Origin: Bombardia bombarda
Lineage: Eukaryota > Ascomycota > Sordariomycetes > Sordariales > Lasiosphaeriaceae
NCBI GenBank assembly: GCA_030512295.1
Contig: JAULSR010000004.1
Coordinates: 2,542,001 to 2,606,000 of the forward strand
DNA length: 64,000 nucleotides
Direction of reading: 5' to 3'
The notes below the pieces were generated by a model that saw only the letters and a list, made by a program, of their open reading frames with translations, did no database searches and had not been told where the DNA came from. Both the position numbers and the translations under genes were made by a program. Shown piece after piece: positions 47,001 to 56,513 of this stretch (the stretch's first letter is position 1; each line of letters begins with the position of its first letter).

Positions 47001-49016
47001 GCAAACTCCAGATGCGGCGGATGATAATCTAGCATCACCAGGTGTTTCTAGTGATTCTACTATTGTGGTGGATTCTTCTCAGTCCACCATTTCACTGGAT
47101 TCTCCTCATGCGCGAACTCATGCCGGCCCTGGTGCTGATGCGTCCCCAACAGCCTCGCCTGACACGGAACTGCTTGATCTCGTCCCGTCTGCCCCTGGAT
47201 CGGTGTCCAGCTCAGCCTCTTCAAGCGATGGGCCTCAGCCGTCACCGGATGTCGAGCATGAACCCGAATCTCGCCAGCCTAGCGAAGAAGCCACTTCGCC
47301 GAAGTCATCTGGCGAAGAGAATTCACAAAAGCGTCCTGCCGAAGATGAAGCAGCTGGGCAGTCACCACAAAAGCTGCAAAAAACTTTGACTTATTCATCG
47401 GCAAGATTTGCCTCTCAAGCTGCTGATGTGCCGTTGCCTGCAGCTGGGAACGGTAATGCGCCGTCGAAGCCACAGCTGTCCTCTGGTTCAGAGCGCAGGC
47501 TGCTGCAACCCTCGTGCCAGGTGCCACCAGGACGATGGACCACAGGAGGATTTGTTATGAACCTTCCTCCTGCGCCTCCAACAACACGCGTGCGCGCATA
47601 TAAGCCACGTAGCACCATGGGAGGCAGGAATGACGCCAGCTGGCCGATGGGTTTGGAGCCGCCCGCCACGCCAACCAGGGCTCCGGTAGAGACCCCTGAC
47701 AAGCGGTCAACCTTGCCCTCGTCCTCGGCAGCGGACGTGTCTTTGCCCCTCTCAGAGCTTAAGTCTCTGCCACCGACCCCTTGTCCGCCACCAAAAGCTG
47801 CTCTGCCTCAGGCCAAGCCAGTGCCGGACTCGCGACCTGTGCTAACTGGCCTACCAAGCAAACCAGTCCAACCTGTCCCTGTTGAGCGGTCTATTCCGGC
47901 GTCGCCTGCGATGTCTGCCTTTCCCGCTGTGCCCCCACGACCAGCAGTCAACGCTGCATCAGCATCTCTTTCCACTATTAGGCGAGACCCCTCCGTTGGA
48001 CCTATTGCTCCCAGCCTAGGGTCCGATATCTCCCGAGGACCAGTTCGAGCTTCCGAGTCTGTAGGTGTTGTGGCATCTGCTCCAGCAGTAGGGCCATCAC
48101 AAGCACCGGTGGCAGCATCGACGGCAGCACCCTTATCAATACCCGCGGCAATTCGAGCGTCCTCAAAGAACGCGGCCGTGATAGCCTCGCGTTCTCAACG
48201 TAGCTTTGGACTGGGTAAATTTTCGATGCCACGACTGTCGTCTCTTCCCACGCTTCTCCCGCGCCTGGCGGCACGGCTGCTGCCCAAGACTAAGCAACAG
48301 CCTCAGCTAGGTAGTGGTGACGCCGCAGACCAGTTGATACCAAGTATCAGCAAGAGAAGCACCCCCAGCCTCTTCGGACTGCCGCCGAGGCCGACTGGCA
48401 CACCAGCCCAACTATTCACACTAGTCCACTGGCAGCCAGGCTCACTAGCACAGCACCAGCCTGTCACGCCGGCACTCCAACCACAGAGCAACCCCCCAGC
48501 CACACCCACCGGGCGCCGGTCGAAACCTCCCTGCCGCCCAGACCAAAACGTCCAAGTCCGGCCCAAAGAATCAGCATACCAGGCCTCGGCAGTTATAGCG
48601 ACTGGCACAGGTACACCCCGGAGGAAGACGCGCAGATTGTGGCGCTGCACCAGCGGGGCCTGAGCTTCCAGAAGATCGCACCGCGGATCGGCGGCCGGCA
48701 CACGTGGAACTCGGTCGCTACCCACTTCAACCTTTATCTCAGAGATGGTGGGGCTGGCAAGCGGAGACGGGAGAAGCGAGAAGCTGACAAGGCAACGAGG
48801 CCGGCGGACGGTTCTGAGAAGAAGGAACGCGTGCCTTGGAAGTCGTGGACCGAGGCCGAGCAGAGGCGGCTGCTTGAGTTGAAGAGTATGGGCATGAGCA
48901 ACGAAGCGGTTGGCGATGTGATTGGGAGGACTTATAACGCTGTGAGGCTCAAGTATCACGACATTAGGAAGAACGGGATTTCGGTTGATGATGGGAATGA
49001 GGAGCAGGAAAGATGA
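44014..49016 (+). CDS. Very large disordered protein with AT-hook and C-terminal Myb/SANT-like repeats
   Basis: Probable nuclear DNA-binding protein of about 1,600-1,630 aa. Start chosen at ATG 44014 (MSDKQNVDQ...); an in-frame ATG at 43888 would add a minisatellite-encoded segment. Intron 45611-45670 (GTGGGT...TTAACAG, 60 nt) has no stop and stays in frame, so it is easily read as coding. A second intron must lie near 48215-48354, because the frame changes: candidates are 48311-48354 (44 nt) or 48215-48354 (140 nt). Conserved-looking parts: an N-terminal block (KFKGLQPVSEPHDGWPKGDV); a Lys-rich NLS; an AT-hook-like GRGGRRAGAGRPPKRKRK (about 46074-46121); and two C-terminal Myb/SANT-like helices, YTPEEDAQIVALHQRG... 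and WTEAEQRRLLELKSMG.... The rest is Pro/Ser-rich and disordered. Confidence 0.78.
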
Positions 49017-49705
49017 ATGGCGTGGTGGTAGGAGAGAATGACGAGGAGGATCATCTGGTAATCTCGAGTTCAGCTCCGTGAGAGCAGGAAGTTTAGATAA
49101 GGTTTGGCTTTTATGTCAAGAGTTTGTTGTTGATTTTTTTTTTTCTATTTGTCGGTTTATCTCTGCTTTTGGCGTCTCTGAGATTTTCTGGTCTTTTTTC
49201 CTTATTTGGTGTTTAGGAGGGTAATTTCTTGTCTGGGAGGGCTTTATGGTATGTCATGAGAGCTGGTAGGAAATGTGAGCAGAATATGATGATTAGGAAG
49301 AGTTTGATTCATGAACATGACCGCTATAAGCACCATCGTTACATGGAAATAAGGTCAGAACCGCATTCTCATAGAGGCTTTAATTATCACCACGAGCAAG
49401 GTGCACAAATTGTATGAAGAGCAGTGAGAATTGCAGAAATGTGTCATGTATTCTTTTCACTGTATATAGAAATAGTCAGGCCACTTAAAGAGAGCTCCAA
49501 GCTCCTCGCGCCAAAGACACCCGCCTCACCCAACGTCCCTTCCCACTCTCTTGGGCACAAGACGGCGTGTTGAATGACGAACCTGTCAGCCCACTTTACC
49601 ATGTCCTCCATGCTATGTCCGTCGCAGCCGCAGCCAGGTACCACGCACAACGGACAAGACGCAGCGTCCGGGTGACTGGAGTCACAAGCGAGGTAGCGCA
49701 TGAAC
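49017..49705. other. 3' flank of the Myb/AT-hook gene
   Basis: T-rich 3' UTR-like sequence (49080-49210). The minus ORF at 49444-49872 overlaps the end of the 2EXR gene in another frame; part of it could be a further exon, but no splice pair was found. Confidence 0.4.
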
Positions 49706-50155
49706 CTATGCCGTGGAAGCCTCCTCTCCAACCCTCTCAATCCGAGAGAATCTGCCGTCCATAAGATTAAATGAACTTTTGAATTGACTGGCCCTGACGG
49801 TCCACTGTTGCCTAGACTGTCCGATCTGGGTGTATCTGGGCAACATGATGGTCCGCAACTCTCGGTTGACATGTAGCAGGACTGGAACTCGGGCGCTCCT
49901 AGGTTGTACAGTATATGTAAAGTCAGTGTCGGGCCGACAACTATCGTCGTGCTCGTGATAATCTCTGTCCATAAAAATCACATCAGGTCCTCGCTCATCT
50001 TTGAGCCAGGTGCACGAGGTTGGAACCAGGGTAATGAGACGTTCCGGCTTCGCAAGGTCCCAAATGATGAGCCTCAGTTCCAGGGGGAGGCGAGGGAACA
50101 AGGCGAACTCGGTCAGGGATCCGTTGTCGACCTGGGAGGTCTGTGTGTGGGACAT
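49706..50155 (-). CDS. 2EXR-type (F-box-like) protein
   Basis: Protein of about 149 aa from ATG 50155 (50236 gives 27 more). It opens with FALFPRLPLELRLIIWDLA, the first conserved block of the fungal 2EXR family, and later has VPVLLHVNRELRTIMLPRY, the second (expression-of-R/EXR-like) block. Between them is a WLKDERGPDVIFMDRDY stretch. Family members are abundant, fast-evolving and of unknown function. Most are 250-400 aa, so this copy is short; a minus-strand ORF at 49444-49872 in another frame may hold lost or spliced 3' sequence. Degeneration at the 3' end is possible. Confidence 0.72.
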   Translation of the reverse strand: MSHTQTSQVDNGSLTEFALFPRLPLELRLIIWDLAKPERLITLVPTSCTWLKDERGPDVIFMDRDYHEHDDSCRPDTDFTYTVQPRSARVPVLLHVNRELRTIMLPRYTQIGQSRQQWTVRASQFKSSFNLMDGRFSRIERVGEEASTA

Positions 50156-50943
50156 GATTGATACATTGGGGTCAGATTGTGGCAGAAAAAATTTAAGTTC
50201 AAGATAATGTAGATGACTGTGTGCGGGCCTGGTCATGGGTAGGAAATATCCGCCTTAAATGTCATATATGACTAAAGCGGTGCAGCCACTCAATGCTAAC
50301 TCGACGAGCCGGTCGGCTCTTTACCTTCTGGACTTCTCTTTACCTTCTGGACTTCTCTTTACCTTCTAGACTTCTCTTTACCTTCTAGACTTCTCTTTAT
50401 CTTCTATACTTGCTCGCTGTTTGGGATTTCAACTTTCTAAATTCGTAACAAAGACCGAGTCGCTAGACAATGGTTCTGTCCACCCGAGGACAAAGGCAAA
50501 AGCATCCTCATCCAGCCACCCGCCGAACCCCTGCATTGGCCAGCCTTTTCCAACAACCAAGTCATTAGGAACCTTCCAACTCTTGCAGATTAGTTAGTCG
50601 TAGGAGAGAAGATGCGAACTATGTGATAGATGGTAATATTGGATAGTGAAAATCGCAGGGCTGCTGGACGTCAGACCCAGTTGTGTCCCGTCTTCAGTTT
50701 GAAATTAGGTCATGGTGTATGATAACAGCGGCCACAGCACATACGTTGTATAAATCTCACTTGGGGTTTTAGGCAGCTAGGCATGTCGTCTAAACACTGC
50801 TCAGGTAACTCGGGCTTGTTTGTTTTGTTTGTTTATTTTTGGCCGGGCCGCGAGAGCTACCGTCCCGTCATAAGCAGTGCTAAGCTTAGCCACACGGTAA
50901 GGAGCACCGTCTGTCTTAATCGGGACGACATAGCCACCCAACC
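50156..50943. other. Intergenic with tandem repeats and duplicated promoter blocks
   Basis: Contains the 19-bp tandem repeat, a TATAAAT box near 50747 and a GCTTAGCCACACGGTAAGGAG block near 50885-50905 that recurs in diverged form at 51820-51838. Confidence 0.6.
50318..50412. repeat. 19-bp tandem repeat, about 5 copies
   Basis: Unit CTCTTTACCTTCTGGACTT, with later copies changed to CTAGACTT and CTATACTT. The array is preceded by GAGCCGGTCGG and followed by TGCTCGCTGTTTGGGATTTC. A single-copy, diverged version of this context occurs at about 52114-52175. Confidence 0.85.
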
Positions 50944-51648
50944 TTGCGTCCACCTCCGATTGCCCATTTGCCCTTGGCCTCATCCTCTTCGGATACGAGA
51001 ACCCAAATATCCCACTACTCGCCACCCAAGGTGAGGGACGATGGAGAAAACTGTGTCGTATGTGGCAGAGAGTTCGGCATCTATGCCTATGCCGACAAAG
51101 CTACGGATCCAGCACCCAAGGGTCTCTGCGAGGACTGCATCAAGCAATACTACGGCGTCAACCTCATCCACTACGACCCGAAGCAGCCGCCGCCGCGAGA
51201 TGAGAAGGGCGGTTCGGTATAGGTACCTAGCCTGTTGCGAATATGCCATGTGAAAGGATGTGGCAAGAAGGGCTGGGACCGATATGCCGAGCTGCATGAC
51301 AAGAAGCCCAAGATTGACAACCCGAATTCTGAGCGATCCGACAACCGAAATGCGGAACTTCAGTCCGTGTCGACGAACGATGCACTTCGACAGCCTTATC
51401 AGGCCATTGAGGAGATGATGGCCAAGCCGGAGGAAGGTAGGGGAGACTCGGCTGGCCCCAACGAAGCTGGACCAAGTAACGTTGGTGGGGTTCAGAACTC
51501 TGCGGAGAGAAAGTGGTCTCATTTGTCGGGCTGGAAGTGTTGGGATTACGTGGAATGTCTCGATTTGACCTGTGACATTCTGAGGGGATTACTTGCGTGT
51601 TGTTGGATGGTTTGCGAATGTGTCGTATGTCTGGTAGAGTGTGGATAA
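50944..51648 (+). pseudogene. Zinc-knuckle and Cys-rich-tail protein, in-frame amber codon
   Basis: One open frame from about 50944 encodes ENCVVCGREFGIYAYADK and GLCEDCIKQYYGVN, two CxxC pairs that look like a zinc knuckle. A TAG at 51220-51222 interrupts it. The same frame continues without shift through ICHVKGCGKKGWDRYAELHD to a very Cys-rich hydrophobic tail (KCWDYVECLDLTCDILRGLL, then CCWMVCECVVCLVECG) ending at 51648. No acceptable intron removes the TAG: the possible GT-AG pairs are under 45 nt. The start is unresolved: the ORF opens without ATG, so a first exon may lie near 50783 (ATGTCGTCTAAACACTGC, followed by GTAACT). The tail suggests a palmitoylated or membrane-associated end. 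The gene has a diverged neighbour at 52273. Confidence 0.5.
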
Positions 51649-52272
51649 CGGGTATCATTTTGGTCTTAGGGCTCGTTTCTTATTGGCCTTTAACTTCTAT
51701 CGATCAAGGCGGCCCTAATTTGCAGCCGACATGTCGTATAAATAGTGCCAAGTTTGGGTGGTTTGTTTATTTTATTGTTTCATTGTCAGTGCATTTGACG
51801 ACCAGGACCAGGCCGTGCTAGACTTAGCTACACAATAAGGAGCACTACTTACCTGTTTGTATTTACCTAGTCCACCCCGCGTAGCCGCTGAACCACTTAT
51901 CCTGATTGGCTAGAATGTCTCAGTCAGAACAACAACGCCTTGTTATCCGCCCCTGTCACTGACATAACAATTAAACTGGCCAAATCATTGGTCATGTATG
52001 CACGGCCACCAAAACTTGGCCCTAAATGCGCAACCATGCAGTGACAAACACCCTTCTTTCTCACCCCTACCACACCTAAGGTACCTAAGGTAGGCAGTAA
52101 TGGCACAGCTCACGAGCCGCCCGCTCTTTGTATTCTGGCTTTGTTCGCTGTTTTGGATCTTGACTTTCTTTCCTCAGTACCCAACAAAGACCTTCTGCGC
52201 CCAAACACAAAAAAAGCAAAATAACACTCAACAACTCGAGTCTTCAGCAGGTTGTGCACAAAGGCTGCGAAC
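51649..52272. other. Intergenic with second copy of duplicated promoter blocks
   Basis: TATAAATAG near 51738, the TTAGCTACACAATAAGGAGCAC block near 51824-51845 and GAGCCGCCCGCTCTTTGTATTC near 52114 are diverged counterparts of sequences at 50748, 50889 and 50309. This indicates an old duplication with rearranged order. Confidence 0.55.
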
Positions 52273-52746
52273 ATGTCCCAATCCAAGTCTTCTTCGTCGC
52301 CCGAGATCTTGCCGCCGCCTCCCTCCAGTCAATCCTTGGGTCCACTTGCATATGCCTCGGATACGAAAGGATGTAGCCCGAATCTAATCAGTAGTTTGGA
52401 TCGATCCCCCGAGTTGGGGCTACTCTCCGAAAACACGAAACCCGTGCAGGCTAAGGAGCAAACTCCCGAGCTTCAGCCTAGGCCAGAAAACAAGGCACAG
52501 CAACAGCCTTACGAATCCAACGAGAGAATGACGGCCAGGACGGGAGACGGGGTGGAAGAAGGAAAAGAAGAGTATATCAGCGGGCGCACCGAAACAAAGC
52601 CGACTCGGCGTGGGCTTGATGCGCTTGATGCGTCGGACGCGCGCTGCTATTGCGTTCTCGTATTTCTAGGGCTGGCAGTATGTCTAGCCTGTCTTGAGGA
52701 CTTTGGGGACTGTACAAGCTGTGGAGACTGTTCAGGAGACTGCTGA
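52273..52746 (+). CDS. Small disordered protein with Cys-rich tail
   Basis: 157 aa from ATG 52273 (52252 opens seven codons earlier with a non-ATG codon). The body is Ser/Pro/Glu-rich and disordered. The last 36 residues form a Cys-rich hydrophobic tail (ARCYCVLVFLGLAVCLACLE, then DFGDCTSCGDCSGDC). It shares a QPYxxxExM segment and the tail type with the gene at 50944-51648, so the two are probably diverged tandem paralogues. The Cys-flanked helix is compatible with S-acylated membrane attachment. No homologue recognised. Confidence 0.55.
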   Translation: MSQSKSSSSPEILPPPPSSQSLGPLAYASDTKGCSPNLISSLDRSPELGLLSENTKPVQAKEQTPELQPRPENKAQQQPYESNERMTARTGDGVEEGKEEYISGRTETKPTRRGLDALDASDARCYCVLVFLGLAVCLACLEDFGDCTSCGDCSGDC

Positions 52747-53307
52747 GCCTGTTATTGACAGTTATCATTTTGGCCATAGGATTCACTTCTAATTGAGTAA
52801 GTATTATCTGATCTCATCGGCATTTATTATCTTGATACATGCTGTCATGCCCTGTCTGGAACTTGAAAGCGCCATTGTATTATATCTTCCACTTACATGG
52901 AAATACTATTAGAAATTTCTTAGTTCAGTATTCCATTTATAGAACGTTTCAACCCTCTCTATGCAGCGTTAGTAGGTATTCCCTACACCAGCGGCTGCGG
53001 AGAACGAAGAAATATCTCATGACAATGGCTCATTCACAACTAACTTCATGTTCTAAATTTGGCAGATGGTCTTTGTCTTTATCCCGTAGAAACGCAATCA
53101 ACAAAGACAAGGTCTCACATTTATACAACATGAACCTGCATTTCTGTTCCTTTTTGATGGTAAACATCTTCGAAACCTTAACACCACACACAAACTATCT
53201 CACCTAAAACCCTCCCACATCGCATGCTAAACAACCACCACTTCATAACACCCGCCCACTTACACAACAACAAGCCAACGCCAAGGATCAGCCCCATACC
53301 CACAATG
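52747..53307. other. Intergenic, no gene seen
   Basis: The plus ORF at 52839-53207 (122 codons) has no motif. CA-rich leader of the next gene from about 53185. Confidence 0.4.
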
Positions 53308-53949
53308 CCTTCATCAAAAAACTCCTGGGCCCCCCAACACACCAACAGCCACAAAGAAACCCGCGCACCCAGCAGCCGCCGCGCGTCCACCCTCCTCTCA
53401 AAGCTCAACCCCCTCCCCTACCTCCCCCGCATCCGCCTCAAATCCCTCCGCTCTCTCACACTGAACCCCTACGCCACCGTCCGCAGGGCCAAGTCCTCAT
53501 ACCGCACCTACCGCCACACCTGGCGCCGCTCCAAGCCGCTCTTCTTCATCTACACTCTCGTCCTCCTTGCCATGCTATTCGCAGCCTACCTCACCTTTGA
53601 ATTCGCCATCGACCTGGTGATAATGGGCCCTGCTAATGCAACTCTCGAGTGGCTCAAGTACTGGACGGTCTTCACGCTGAAGGTACACGTGTACGTTAGA
53701 GAGTGGTTGTATGTGCTGAGGCGGGGGAACATGGGGTTTTATAACCCTCTATGGTGGGTGAATTTCGCGCTGAGGATTGTCTTGACTGTGGCGGAGTACG
53801 CTACAAGTTTCGTGCATTATTTTATTGTCAAGGTGTACGGGGTCGCGTGTGGGAATCTGGCACGGTGTGGATGGCTGTGTAGACTCAGGGGGGTTTGGGC
53901 GAGGATGGGCCTGGATCCGGGGGCGATGTGGTTTGTTGCTTTTGGTTGA
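53308..53949 (+). CDS. Small membrane protein
   Basis: 213 aa from ATG 53308 (MPSSKNSW...; 53224 would add 28 residues). Function unknown. A basic, Ser/Arg-rich N-terminal half is followed by a strong transmembrane helix (PLFFIYTLVLLAMLFAAYLT, about residues 77-98) and one or two further hydrophobic segments around WWVNFALRIVLTVAEYATSF and YFIVKVYGVACGN. Codon use is coherent through the ORF, and no intron is needed. The basic side before the first helix suggests that the N-terminus is cytosolic. Resembles other unnamed Sordariomycete membrane proteins. Confidence 0.65.
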   Translation, partial: PSSKNSWAPQHTNSHKETRAPSSRRASTLLSKLNPLPYLPRIRLKSLRSLTLNPYATVRRAKSSYRTYRHTWRRSKPLFFIYTLVLLAMLFAAYLTFEFAIDLVIMGPANATLEWLKYWTVFTLKVHVYVREWLYVLRRGNMGFYNPLWWVNFALRIVLTVAEYATSFVHYFIVKVYGVACGNLARCGWLCRLRGVWARMGLDPGAMWFVAFG

Positions 53950-55162
53950 GGGTGGATGGGGAGGTGCGTAGGAGAGGGATGGAGTACCGCTGGAAAGAAA
54001 TGTCTTGATCAAGAATCATGAGAGACCGGGTACTGATGCGATTATAGTAAGTATGCTTAGAGCAAAGAGATATAGATGAAAATGATAGAATCCAGCTGGA
54101 CTTGGATGTGATGGGTTGCATGTCCTGGATGTGATACTAAGTTCATCGTGTAATTTACCTGACGACAGCTGATAAGTCATATGTAGCCAACCGCCTGTCA
54201 AATTCTAAGGACAAGGCGCCCTCGGCGCTGGGTTTACCAAGCCACCACTGATGCCATTTGATACTCGCCACGCAGGTGAAATGCTTCGAACAATTGGACG
54301 GCGACATGAGCTATACACGATAGCGTCATAGCTGCTGACAGTCTCTCAAGGACCTCATAGACACTATGTCATAGAGCCAGAGTTAGCACCCGGAAAGTAG
54401 CGCCACGAATATGCTTATCCTACGCGTGCTGTGGAAGGTTATGACGTGGGTAGTGTCATTTCCTAGTATTGTTCTCGTTGGTCAGCGAGCGGTAGCTGTA
54501 GATGATGTCATAGCAGCAAGACCGACCAGGGATCCTAACTATTGGTATTGTTAAGAGATCCCATCAGTTACTCACTTATCACTTGTGTCTTGACTGACGG
54601 GTCATGCTCAAGTAACACATAATATGTGTAAAGAATCGTGAAATGAGACACCCACGACCGTCGTGAGTCTGTTGGCGTGGTTTTAGTTATCATATACCTA
54701 ATAGACGTCAGTCATTGGGCGCGAAAAGATTGTTATGTGATTGGAGCATCGTGCTCCGAGTGGGAGTGTTAGCAAGGCAGTTAGGTGGTTATACCTGATG
54801 AGAAATAGACGCACTCGGCAGATATTCAACAAGATTCAAGTTGCTGCTGGTCCTGGATATTTAAGCAGTTTTGTCCTTAGTCTATGGCATGTCAGTTCAA
54901 ATCACAACTCTCCATAGGAAGTCATCATAAGGTCACTTACAAGATCATCATTCACGTTTTCATCGTTATTAGTACGGGATATATGTTTTTTAAAAAATTA
55001 TTAGTAAAATTTATCAAAAATTGTAAAGATTTCGAACACACTCACCTAAGGTAGTCTGAGCCCCTAATGGGATGCCATAGTCCTAATCGACATCTAAGAT
55101 GCCTTCTAGAGAAAAAACAAACCATTAACGCCAGGAAAGTAAAGAAAAAGAGCAGGGGTCAC
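53950..55162. other. AT-richer region, possible solo LTR
   Basis: No ORF of note. 54549-54942 begins TGTTAAGAG, contains a TATA-like GATATTTAAG (about 54857) and ends CACTTACA, as an LTR might. Short palindromes occur inside (CACGACCGTCGTG; GAGCATCGTGCTC). No 5-bp target duplication and no internal retroelement sequence was found, so this remains tentative. Confidence 0.3.
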
Positions 55163-55744
55163 CTACTCAAGATCCAGACAAACCTCACAAGTACGCTCAA
55201 TCACACCATTTTCCTGCTTAGTAAGAGAGCACAACTCCCCCAGGGTAGGAAGTTCAGCCTCGTCCACAGGAATGGGCGTGGCCTCCTCAATGCACCTACA
55301 GAACTCGTGCACCAGGTCGTGCCTGCAGATAGGGCACCTAGGGGGCACAGCGTACCGGCCGCCAAAGGCATCCGTATGCAGCACATCCCAAGTATCCCTT
55401 ACCTGCGTCCAGCAAGCTTTGCAGAGCATGTGCCCGCAAAACAGGTAGACACCCAATTCAGGCTCAGCATCAGCAGAGGTAGACAGGAGCCCAGCAACCT
55501 CGATCTCGGCCGTGAGGCAGAGAGGGCAGGTCACAAAGGGCATAGGCTCACCAGGCTTGTGCTCATCCGCCTCCAGGTACTTGCGCACCTTGAACCAGAG
55601 AGAAGCCTCCTCACGAGGAGGGGAGTTAGTAGGGTAAGCAGCACGGGGGCGCTCGCTAAGAGAAGTTTGAGAGGCGCGATCGTCTCGTAGGATAGAAAAG
55701 ATTTCATCCCTAATAGTAGGCCGGCCGAGACGATTGCGGTCCAT
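55163..55744 (-). CDS. RING-like zinc-finger protein
   Basis: 193 aa from ATG 55744 (MDRNRLGRPTIRDEIF); the longer frame through the (GT)n microsatellite is judged 5' UTR. It has a RING-like cross-brace: VTCPLCLTAE (Cys 1-2), YLFCGHMLCKACW (Cys-x-His-x2-Cys-x2-Cys) and PRCPICRHDL (last Cys pair), then more Cys/His (HEFC, CEVC). RING fingers usually recruit E2 enzymes for ubiquitin transfer. The spacing between the first and second pairs is long (about 30 residues), which is tolerated in RING variants. Substrate unknown. The stop (GAG TAG at 55163-55165) follows CLDLE. Confidence 0.75.
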   Translation of the reverse strand: MDRNRLGRPTIRDEIFSILRDDRASQTSLSERPRAAYPTNSPPREEASLWFKVRKYLEADEHKPGEPMPFVTCPLCLTAEIEVAGLLSTSADAEPELGVYLFCGHMLCKACWTQVRDTWDVLHTDAFGGRYAVPPRCPICRHDLVHEFCRCIEEATPIPVDEAELPTLGELCSLTKQENGVIERTCEVCLDLE

Positions 55745-55782
55745 GGCTGTAGTAGGAGTAGGAGTAGTGGCGGTGGTTGTTG

Positions 55783-55783
<1 letters not shown>

Positions 55784-55819
<36 letters not shown>
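55784..55819. repeat. (GT)n microsatellite
   Basis: About 17 GT dinucleotides immediately upstream of the RING gene start, in its presumed 5' UTR (CA repeats on the coding strand). Confidence 0.9.
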
Positions 55820-55827
<8 letters not shown>

Positions 55828-56513
55828 AGGATGAATTTGTTTTCCGGGCTGGGTGAGTAGTTCTTAAATATGAAAGTGAATTCAGAGAATGGACAATGCC
55901 TTGTCTGCTCGACGGCTTCATTGTTTCTAGATGAAGGTCCTGTTGGACAACCGGCTTTATTGCCCTTTGCTATTGCGCTGGATGCTGTGAAACACTGCCC
56001 CTGAACAGTAACCCGAACCAAAGAAAACTGACAATGCATTGTCAGGCACTCAACCAAAGTGAGCTAGGATAGGCATGCTGCTATTGGACGATGCTGCTGT
56101 ACTGTGAGATGAAGCCTTTTAGTTTCCTTTCACCCACCCACGAAACATGAAACCGTTCCATAAAGAATTGGGAAAGAATGCTTAAGGACAATGCATTTGT
56201 TCAATCCTTGCAGGATATTCCAAAGGATTGCTCTACGCGTTGCAGATTGGCGTGGACAGCTGGGACTCTTCAGCTTGAATCTAATGAAAGGAAATTGAAC
56301 GCCAAATGTAGAGTTTCAGGATCAAAGAATGAGTAGCCAGACAGAGCAAGTGTTAAGTCGGAGCTGGCATCAGGTTTCCTCCAGCTGCAAGGACATAACC
56401 CTGTCTCCTAAAGACGCCGAATTAGTAAAGGCGCGCAAGGTTTATTAGGTAAGGTAGCCAGTACACACTTACCTATCTATCAGCACAACCAACCACATCC
56501 CAACCCAAACTCT
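55820..56513. other. Intergenic, no gene seen
   Basis: Promoter of the RING gene and 3' flank of the GMC gene. No ORF with a motif. Confidence 0.45.
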
